Source of the DNA: RECO01 sp050485385
GTDB taxonomy: Bacteria; Pseudomonadota; Alphaproteobacteria; Geminicoccales; Geminicoccaceae
Direction of reading: 5' to 3'
Assembly: GCA_050485385.1 (NCBI GenBank)
Contig: JBJHBG010000050.1
Location: 1 to 34,386, forward strand
DNA: 34,386 bases
The translations under genes and the position numbers were made by a program. Under the pieces are notes generated by a model. It made no database searches and was not told the origin of the DNA. It saw only the letters and a program-made list of their open reading frames with translations. Position 1 is the stretch's first letter; each line of letters begins with the position of its first letter. Of the stretch, positions 1 through 7,266 are shown one piece after another.

Positions 1-136
1 TGATCAACAGCGCAGCCTGCTCTGGCGCCGCTGTCGGCAGCACCCTCACTTCACTGGTGACATGATCACCACTGGAAATGACCAGGAAGGCACGATCCTG
101 AGTTTCGCCCACGCCCACGAAAAAAGGGGGGGCCAT
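1..136 (-). CDS. S9-family prolyl oligopeptidase / oligopeptidase B, internal fragment
   Basis: Reading the minus strand from about 123 down to 2 gives a clean 39-residue stretch including GETQDRAFLVISSGDH and TSEVRVLP. It resembles the beta-propeller domain of oligopeptidase B (E. coli PtrB has a comparable FYVSLHKT...TSEVRLLDA region). The 3' end, including any catalytic domain, lies off the left edge. The frame starts at an ATG at 136, but its first residues (MAPPF) come from a run of seven C and six T, and the homology begins in mid-domain, so the ATG is not a natural start. The 5' part of the gene is missing and replaced by repeat-like sequence. 14 of 39 codons end in A or T (gat, cat, agt, gaa), clearly more than in neighbouring genes. 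It is either a naturally truncated gene or, more likely, a mis-assembled contig end. Family assignment is from memory of the fold and was not searched. Confidence 0.55.
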   Translation of the reverse strand, partial: MAPPFFVGVGETQDRAFLVISSGDHVTSEVRVLPTAAPEQAALLI

Positions 137-201
137 GGGTGGGGCCTACCGACAAGGTGACGAGGAAGGTGCAGGGGGCTTCTGGCCCCCTCCGACCCCC
201 A

Positions 202-282
202 GGCGGCGGCAAGCCGCCGCCATTGAAGTGGCGCAGGCAAGCCTGCGCCCGGGGGTTACAGGGGGGACCATCGAGTCCCCCC
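202..282. repeat. GC-rich intergenic repeat with three hairpins, behind queG
   Basis: Three perfect inverted repeats follow one another. GGCGGCGGC-AA-GCCGCCGCC spans 202-221, GCGCAGGC-AA-GCCTGCGC spans 231-248, and GGGGGGAC-N6-GTCCCCCC spans 261-282. The last one touches the queG stop codon (282-284) and recurs at 13602-13623 behind another gene. It may act as a transcription or RNA-stability element at the 3' end of queG. There is no T-run typical of an intrinsic terminator, so a REP-like element is the better description. The stretch 137-201 upstream holds nothing else recognisable. Confidence 0.6.
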
Positions 283-1421
283 TACTCCTCACCACGGATC
301 GTCGCACCTTGTCGAGCGCTGGCGACTGCCCATTCGCGGCGTACGGCCACGTCGCGCTCCGCCGGGGAGCGCTCGGCGGCGAGGGCCGCGAAGGTCCGGG
401 GATCGCTCGCCTCGCCCAGCGCCCAGACCGCGGCACCGCGGACCACGGGGTCGGGATCGTCGAGGTGGGGCAGGATCGTTGCCGGCTCGGCGCGGCCGTT
501 GCCGAGTGCTATCAGCACGTTGCGCAGGAAGCGGTTGCGGCCGATGCGCTTGATCGGCGACTTGCGGAAGAGGGCGCGGAAGCCGGCGTCGTCGAGGCCG
601 GCCAACTCGGCGAGCGGGGGGGCGCGCAGCTCGTCCCTGGCCTGGAGTCTGGCCTCGTGGCCGGTGCGCGCGAACTTGTTCCATGGGCAGACGGCAAGAC
701 AGTCGTCGCAGCCGTAGACGCGGTTGCCCATGGCCCGGCGGAAGCCGTGCGCGATCGGCCCCGCGTGCTCGATGGTGAGGTAGGAGATGCAGCGGCGGGC
801 ATCGAGCCGGTAGGGGACGGGAAACGCATCGGTCGGGCAGACGTCCAGGCAGCGCCGGCAGGAGCCGCAGCGGTCGGTCTCGGCGTCGTCGGCCGGTAGC
901 AGGGCGTCCGTCAGGATCGCACCGAGGAAGAGCCAACTGCCATGGCCGCGGCTGACGAGGTTGGTATGCTTGCCCTGCCAGCCGAGCCCCGCCCGCTCGG
1001 CCAGGGGTTTCTCCATCAGGGGGGCGGTGTCGACGAACACCTTGACCTGGGCGGCGGCGGCGCTGGCGAGCCAGCCGGCGAGGTCCTTCAGCCGCCCCTT
1101 GATCAGACCGTGATAGTCGTCGCCCTGGGCATAGGCCGAGATGGTGGCGGCGGTCGGTTCCGCCAGCGTCGCCAGCGGGTCGTGGTCGGGGGCATAGGAA
1201 AGGCCGAGGGCAACGACCGTGCGCGCGTCGGGCCACATGGCGGCGGGCGTGTGCCGGCGCCGCGCCGTCAGGGCGAGCCACGCCATGGTTCCGTGGTGGC
1301 CCTGGGCGAGGGCCTGCACGTAGGCGGCCTGGCGATCGTCGGGCACCCGTGCCGGAGCGATGCCGACCGCGTCGAAGCCGAGCCGTCGCGCCCGGTCGAC
1401 CAGCCGGCCCTTCAGCGCGAC
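282..1421 (-). CDS. queG: epoxyqueuosine reductase QueG
   Basis: QueG reduces epoxyqueuosine to queuosine in the wobble base of GUN-anticodon tRNAs, a cytosolic cobalamin and iron-sulfur reaction. The protein has the family layout: N-terminal FDAVGIAPA, a cobalamin-binding reductase region, two 4Fe-4S motifs (C185-x2-C188-x2-C191-x3-C195-P and C238-x2-C241-x3-C245-P) and a C-terminal HEAT-like repeat (DPDPVVRGAAVWALGEAS). About 380 residues is normal for the family. The start is a problem: the conserved N-terminus begins just after the upstream glutathione transferase stop, but no ATG, GTG or TTG is in frame there. The codon at 1421-1419 is GTC where GTG would be expected, and CTG at 1415 is another option. 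The nearest canonical start is ATG 1523, with an AAGGA upstream, which would add a Ser/Arg/Pro-rich extension overlapping the neighbour. Function is secure; the 5' end is not. Confidence 0.9.
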   Translation of the reverse strand, partial: VALKGRLVDRARRLGFDAVGIAPARVPDDRQAAYVQALAQGHHGTMAWLALTARRRHTPAAMWPDARTVVALGLSYAPDHDPLATLAEPTAATISAYAQGDDYHGLIKGRLKDLAGWLASAAAAQVKVFVDTAPLMEKPLAERAGLGWQGKHTNLVSRGHGSWLFLGAILTDALLPADDAETDRCGSCRRCLDVCPTDAFPVPYRLDARRCISYLTIEHAGPIAHGFRRAMGNRVYGCDDCLAVCPWNKFARTGHEARLQARDELRAPPLAELAGLDDAGFRALFRKSPIKRIGRNRFLRNVLIALGNGRAEPATILPHLDDPDPVVRGAAVWALGEASDPRTFAALAAERSPAERDVAVRREWAVASARQGATIRGEE

Positions 1422-1425
1422 GCCG

Positions 1426-2097
1426 TCAGAAGTCGAGGTCGGCGTAGTGCTCGGCGGGCGCCTGCTGGGGGATCTTGTCCTTGAGGAGGGGGCGGAAGCT
1501 CGGCCTTGACTTGATCCGCGCATACCATTCCTTCGCCTCGGCGTTCGCCTCCCAGGGGACATCCCCCAGGTAGTCGAGAACCGACAGGTGCGCCGCGGCG
1601 GCAAGGTCCGCAAGGCTCAACTCGTCGCCGGCGAGCCAGTTCCGGTAGGAAGTCAGATAGGCGATGTAGTCGAGATGGCCGCGCACGTTCTCCTGGCCGG
1701 CGCGAAGGGCGGCGGTGGTCGGCGTTCCCGACCGCTTGAGGCGGAAGATCAGCTTGGGCCGCCAGAGCAGGTCGGTCACCTCGCGGGCGAACTTGGTGTC
1801 GAACCACAGCATGAGGCGCCGCACCTCGGCGCGCGAAGCCGCGTCGTGCCCACCGAGACGGACTTCCGGAAAGCGCTCCTCCAGATACTCGGCAATGGCC
1901 ACGCTTTCGGCCAGGGCGAGGCCGTCGACCTCGAGCACCGGCACCTCTGCCGCAGCGTTGAGCCGCAACAACTCGTCCTCGCGGCGCCACGGCTCGTGCG
2001 CGACCATCTCCGCCTGCAGGGCCTTTTCGGCCAGTGCGAGACGGAGCTTGCGGCAATAGGGGCAGATCGGGAAGTGATGGAGGCGCAGCGTGGTCAT
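1426..2097 (-). CDS. glutathione S-transferase family protein
   Basis: A 223-residue cytosolic protein with a thioredoxin-like N-terminal domain (about 1-80) and an all-helical C-terminal domain (about 90-210). The N-terminus carries C12-P-Y-C15, the redox or glutathione-contacting motif of glutaredoxin-like and beta/omega-type transferases. PVLEVDGLALAESVAIAEYL is the usual cis-Pro loop plus glutathione gamma-glutamyl recognition Ser (E-S). The substrate cannot be read from sequence; thiol transfer or dehydroascorbate-type activity is possible. It lies directly upstream of queG, the genes being about 5 bp apart or overlapping, so they are probably co-transcribed. The ATG at 2097 is the natural start, since family N-termini begin a few residues before the first beta strand. 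Confidence 0.88.
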   Translation of the reverse strand: MTTLRLHHFPICPYCRKLRLALAEKALQAEMVAHEPWRREDELLRLNAAAEVPVLEVDGLALAESVAIAEYLEERFPEVRLGGHDAASRAEVRRLMLWFDTKFAREVTDLLWRPKLIFRLKRSGTPTTAALRAGQENVRGHLDYIAYLTSYRNWLAGDELSLADLAAAAHLSVLDYLGDVPWEANAEAKEWYARIKSRPSFRPLLKDKIPQQAPAEHYADLDF

Positions 2098-2124
2098 CGA
2101 CCGCTGTCGGACGACCGCCGCGGC

Positions 2125-2250
2125 CTAGCCCTGCCGTGCCTTGAAGCGCGGGTTGGTCTTGTTGATGATGTAGACGCGGCCCTTGCGGCGAATGATGCGA
2201 CAGTCCTTGTGCCGCTCCTTCGCGCTGCGCAGCGAATTACGAATCTTCAT
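2125..2250 (-). CDS. rpmJ: 50S ribosomal protein L36 (bL36)
   Basis: A 41-residue basic protein beginning MKIRNSLRSAKERHKD and ending in NKTNPRFKARQG, matching the alphaproteobacterial form of bL36. It keeps one cysteine only (KDC), so the four-ligand zinc ribbon of the classical form is absent. It binds 23S rRNA in the large subunit. It lies 4 bp downstream of rpmE on the same strand, and the two are almost certainly one transcript. Confidence 0.93.
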   Translation of the reverse strand: MKIRNSLRSAKERHKDCRIIRRKGRVYIINKTNPRFKARQG

Positions 2251-2254
2251 CGGA

Positions 2255-2482
2255 TCAGGCCTTCTTGCGACGGAAGCTCGCGAACTTCTTGTTGAACTTG
2301 TCGACCTGGCCGCGCTGCATGATCTGCATCTGGCCACCGGTCCACGCAGGGTGCGACTTGGTGTCGATGTCGAGCTGCAACGAGGCACCCGGCTCGCCGT
2401 AGGTCGAGCGGGTCTGGAAGGTCGTGCCGTCCGTCATCACCACGGTAATCTCGTGGTACGGCGGGTGGGTGTCCTTTTTCAC
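2255..2482 (-). CDS. rpmE: 50S ribosomal protein L31 (bL31)
   Basis: A 75-residue protein starting (M)KKDTHPPYHEITVVMTDG, with SHPAWTGGQ in the middle and VDKFNKKF near the end, all typical of bL31. It has no cysteine, so it is the zinc-independent form. Translation starts at GTG 2482, preceded by AGGAGA at good spacing; the longer upstream reading has no family similarity. Its upstream region runs back to back with the divergent ABC exporter gene at 2604, so the 120 bp between them should hold both promoters. Confidence 0.93.
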   Translation of the reverse strand: MKKDTHPPYHEITVVMTDGTTFQTRSTYGEPGASLQLDIDTKSHPAWTGGQMQIMQRGQVDKFNKKFASFRRKKA

Positions 2483-2603
2483 GGGTCGTCTCCTGGCGCG
2501 GAGCGCGGTGTATAGCCTCATCCCCCTTGCCGGGCAAGGGTCGGTCTGGCACGCCTGCGTGCCCAACTGGGATCGTTCCAAAACGAAGGTGAAAGAGGCG
2601 CTG

Positions 2604-4391
<1,788 letters not shown>

Positions 4392-4484
4392 AGACGAAGG
4401 CCAGTCCCCGCATTTCGGCGGTTGCAGGCGCCTCGGCTTTCGGGCAAAGGCCGGCGCAACGACGACGGCAACGAGGCCCAGGAC

Positions 4485-5384
4485 ATGGCCACTTCGTCGA
4501 GTGATGACGATGCCAAGCGGATCGTCGACGAACTGATCCGGGAGCGCGCCCCCGGACTATTCGGCAACCCGCTTGGCCGAGCGCTGATGCGCGCGCTCCT
4601 GTTCCGGGTGCTGCACTACGACGCGGCGGTCGAACTGGCGCGAATGATCCATCGGATGCCGGCCCGCGACATCCTGGATCTCGCCAGCCGCAACCTCGCC
4701 TTGGACGTCCGTACCGACGGTCTCGGCAACCTGCCGGCCAAAGGGCCGGTCCTGGTGACGCCCAATCATCCGACCGGCATCGCCGACGGCATCGTCGTTT
4801 ACGACGCGCTGAAGTCGGTGCGCCCCGACATGGTGTTCTTCTGCAACCGTGACGCTCTGCGCGTGGCTCCGCGCCTCGAGGAGATGGTCATTCCGGTCGA
4901 GTGGGTGGCCGACAAGCGGACCGTCGCCCGCTCGCGCGACACGCTGGTCGCCGCCGGCCGGGCCTTCCGCGAGGGCCGGTGCGTGGTGCTGTTCCCCGCC
5001 GGCCGGCTCGCGCATCTGACCATGCGCGGCGTGGTCGAGCGCCCGTGGCAGGCGACGGCCGTCAACCTCGCCAAGAAGCATGGCGCACCCGTCGTGCCGA
5101 TGGCGATGGACGGGCGCAACTCCGCGCTGTTCTACGCCTTCTCGAAGCTGTCGGACGAGTTGCGCGACGTGACCTTGTTTCGCGAGCTGTTGAACAAGAA
5201 GGGCTTTCGCTACCGCGTCCGCATCGCACCGCCGGTCGACGTCGCTGCGCTCGACGGTCCGGCCGCCGAGATCGCGGCCGACCTCCAGCATCTGGTCGAG
5301 GAGGTGATCCCGCGCGACGGGGCGGTGGCACGCTTCAGGCGCCGCACGTCCCGCCCGCGGCCGGCCCCCTCGCTCGGCGGCTGA
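4485..5384 (+). CDS. PlsC-like 1-acylglycerol-3-phosphate acyltransferase family protein
   Basis: A 299-residue protein with the acyltransferase fold. The catalytic block is N94-HPTGIAD-G, an H-x5-D version of the usual H-x4-D motif, with H95 and D101 as likely catalytic pair. FPAGR at 170-174 is the phosphate-binding FPEGT/R-type block, and VPMAMDGRNS is the third conserved block. It probably transfers an acyl chain to a lysophospholipid or another lipid acceptor at the cytosolic membrane face. ATG 4485 is used; a longer upstream reading has no family character. It lies in the same direction as the ABC exporter, so both may serve envelope lipid handling. The acceptor is unknown. Confidence 0.82.
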   Translation: MATSSSDDDAKRIVDELIRERAPGLFGNPLGRALMRALLFRVLHYDAAVELARMIHRMPARDILDLASRNLALDVRTDGLGNLPAKGPVLVTPNHPTGIADGIVVYDALKSVRPDMVFFCNRDALRVAPRLEEMVIPVEWVADKRTVARSRDTLVAAGRAFREGRCVVLFPAGRLAHLTMRGVVERPWQATAVNLAKKHGAPVVPMAMDGRNSALFYAFSKLSDELRDVTLFRELLNKKGFRYRVRIAPPVDVAALDGPAAEIAADLQHLVEEVIPRDGAVARFRRRTSRPRPAPSLGG

Positions 5385-5449
5385 GCCCAGGCAGCCGAAC
5401 CGTTTCGGGCACCATCGAGCGATAGCGCCGCCCACGCTGGAGGAAAGAG

Positions 5450-5791
5450 ATGACCGACTATCTCGAACGCGAGCGCGAACTGACCGCCGACATGCGGAGC
5501 TTGTCGAAGGCCTCGCCCGAGGTGGCGCAGGCGTTCGGCGGTCTCGTGCGCAGCGTCAACGATTCGGGCGTGCTCGACCACAAGACCAAGGAGTTGATTG
5601 CGCTCGGCATCGCCATCGCCGTTCGCTGCGAAGGCTGCCTGGTGTTCCACGTTCGCGCGTTGATCAAGCTGGGTGCTGCGCGCGAGGACGTCACGGGTGC
5701 GATCGACGTTGCCGTCGAAATGGGCGGTGGACCCGCCAGGGTCTACGGTGCCAAAGCGCTCGCGATCTTCGACGCCATGGCTGCGGGTTGA
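5450..5791 (+). CDS. carboxymuconolactone decarboxylase (AhpD-like) family protein
   Basis: A 113-residue helical protein with C60-x2-C63-x3-H67 (CEGCLVFH), the redox or proton-relay motif of AhpD-type members of the carboxymuconolactone decarboxylase family. The pair of cysteines favours a peroxidase or disulfide-reductase function over true lactone decarboxylation. A clear ribosome binding site (GGAAAGAG) precedes ATG 5450. It stands alone in a short intergenic setting between the acyltransferase and the OmpA-type lipoprotein, same strand, so a shared transcript is possible. No partner such as AhpC is present in the window. Confidence 0.87.
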   Translation: MTDYLERERELTADMRSLSKASPEVAQAFGGLVRSVNDSGVLDHKTKELIALGIAIAVRCEGCLVFHVRALIKLGAAREDVTGAIDVAVEMGGGPARVYGAKALAIFDAMAAG

Positions 5792-5873
5792 AGAGAACGG
5801 ACGCAAATTCACCTATCGTTCAACCGGCGTCGCACATAGCCGCGCGTCGTCGCAACCACGGACCGCACCCGCC

Positions 5874-6557
5874 ATGTTGACCAGGATGTCCCCCGCCCGC
5901 CCGTTCGTTCCGGTCGTCGCGCTGTTGTTCGGCCTTGCCGCCTGCGCGCCGGGCACCCAGCAAACCCAGCCCGGCACCGGCACGGCCGTGGGCGCCGGCA
6001 CCGGCGCCGTCGTCGGCGGCGTGCTCGGCAACGTCCTCGCCGCCCGCGGACGGCGTACCGAGGGCACCGCTATCGGCGCGGCGATCGGTGCCGCCCTCGG
6101 TGGCGGCGTCGGCTTCGCCATGGACCGCCAGCAGCAGGACTTCGAGAACCAACTCGCCGCCGAGCGCGCGCGCAACGAGGTTCGGATCGAGCAGGTGCGC
6201 CAGGACGTGCTGCTCCTCACCCTCGACAGCAACGTCCAGTTCGCCACCGGTAGCGCCACCGTGCAGCCCAGCATGCGGGATACGCTGCGCCGTATCGCCG
6301 GGGTGTTGAACCAGTATCCGGGCTCGCAGGTCTCGATCATCGGCCATACCGACAGCACCGGCAGCCTGGAGTTGAACCAGCGCCTGTCCGAGCAGCGGGC
6401 CAACGCGGTGCGCAACGAACTGATCGCGTTCGGCGTGCGTGCCAACGACCTGTTCGCCGTCGGTCGTGGGCCGACCGAGCCGATCGCCGACAACGCGACG
6501 GCCGAGGGCCGCGCTGCCAACCGGCGCGTCGAACTGGTGGTCACTCGCCCGGCATGA
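5874..6557 (+). CDS. OmpA-family outer-membrane lipoprotein
   Basis: A 227-residue protein. The N-terminus is a lipoprotein signal with lipobox LAAC (FGLAACAPG), so it should be lipidated on Cys and sent to the envelope. Then comes a glycine-rich hydrophobic stretch (about 35-85: GAGTGAVVGGVLGN, GAAIGAALGGGVGF) like the glycine-zipper seen in YiaD/PalA-type proteins, a charged linker, and an OmpA C-terminal peptidoglycan-binding domain (about 110-225). Its core is IIGHTDSTGS followed by LSEQRANAVRNEL, containing the Asp and Arg that hold diaminopimelate. It tethers the outer membrane to peptidoglycan. ATG 5874 and ATG 5886 are both possible starts; both keep the signal peptide. Confidence 0.9.
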   Translation: MLTRMSPARPFVPVVALLFGLAACAPGTQQTQPGTGTAVGAGTGAVVGGVLGNVLAARGRRTEGTAIGAAIGAALGGGVGFAMDRQQQDFENQLAAERARNEVRIEQVRQDVLLLTLDSNVQFATGSATVQPSMRDTLRRIAGVLNQYPGSQVSIIGHTDSTGSLELNQRLSEQRANAVRNELIAFGVRANDLFAVGRGPTEPIADNATAEGRAANRRVELVVTRPA

Positions 6558-6579
6558 CCCCGGTGCGCCGCCAGCACCG

Positions 6580-6922
6580 GTGACCTGGTTCGCGCTCGTT
6601 GCCGCGACGGCGTTGTTCTTGGCCGTGCACGCCCTGCCGTTCGCTCCACCGGCGCGCGCTCGCTTGGTCGACGCCGCGGGCGGCGATCGGCCCTATGCCG
6701 TCGCCTTCACTGCGTCGAGCCTGGTTGGCATTGATCCTGACGGCGCTCGGCGTCGTCCTGATCGCCACTGCCCATCTCGGCGGCGAAGGCTGGCGACTGG
6801 CGCGGCATCCGATGCCGAGCGGCATCGCGCTCTGGGCGCTCGCCCATCTCCTGGTCACGGGCCGGCTTGCCCATGGCCTCGTCTTCGCGGCCGTCGCGGC
6901 CTTGCCGGGGCAGTTGCGCTGA
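6580..6922 (+). pseudogene. NnrU-like small membrane protein, frameshifted
   Basis: Two reading frames together make one NnrU-like membrane protein. From GTG 6580 one frame gives VTWFALVAATALFLAVHALP and continues to FTAS near 6717. The next frame then gives AWLALILTALGVVLIATA, followed by WRLARHPMPSGIALWALAHL, to the TGA at 6920-6922. The RHPM...ALWALAHLL block is the family hallmark. Skipping a single base around 6711-6725 joins them into about 113 residues with three or four hydrophobic helices. It begins only 22 bp after the OmpA-type gene. Either one base is an error in this draft assembly or the gene is a fresh pseudogene. Neither single frame alone would be a sensible protein. Confidence 0.6.
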
Positions 6923-6929
6923 GCGGGCC

Positions 6930-7058
6930 TCAGGTGCGCTGCGGCGGCCGGGGCAGGAACCGCTCGACCCAGCGCACGCAGCGATAGGCCCAGACGGCGA
7001 TCAGAAGGGCGAGCGGCGGCTCGCCGTGTCGGGTCGCTTCGTCGTGATGCGGGCGCAT
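6930..7058 (-). CDS. small hypothetical protein, 42 residues, possible membrane helix
   Basis: An ATG at 7058 on the minus strand is preceded by GGAGG seven bases upstream, a stronger site than most genes here have. It opens a 42-residue frame: a charged His/Arg-rich N-terminus (RPHHDEATRHGE), a hydrophobic stretch PLALLIAVWAYRCVRWV and a basic Pro-rich tail ending PPQRT. It is convergent with the NnrU-like gene, with 7 bp between stops. I do not recognise a family. The ribosome binding site and amphipathic layout argue for a real small membrane-associated protein; the length alone would not. Confidence 0.5.
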   Translation of the reverse strand: MRPHHDEATRHGEPPLALLIAVWAYRCVRWVERFLPRPPQRT

Positions 7059-7266
7059 GGCAACACCTCCGGTTCCGCGCCGCAGATGGGCCGTTGGTGA
7101 CGAGCCCGCAAGGGGCGTTGCGCCGAAGGCAGGATTGCACCAAAGGAGGAGCCGCGCGTGCCGCGAGAAGGCTCCCTACGGCTCGTGGACGTTCGCCGCA
7201 TAGGGCATCGTGTCGCAGCCGGTCTCGGCGGTGAGGGTGTGCGCTGGCAGAAGGGACGACCCCTCG

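Noticed and set aside
261..282. Rho-independent terminator of queG
   Set aside because: The hairpin is strong but no T-run follows on the transcribed side; the same element recurs elsewhere as part of a longer repeat.
2125..2482. Zinc-starvation paralogue pair like YkgM-YkgO
   Set aside because: Cysteine-poor L31 and L36 are the ordinary forms in alphaproteobacteria as far as I recall, and no Zur-like site was visible upstream.
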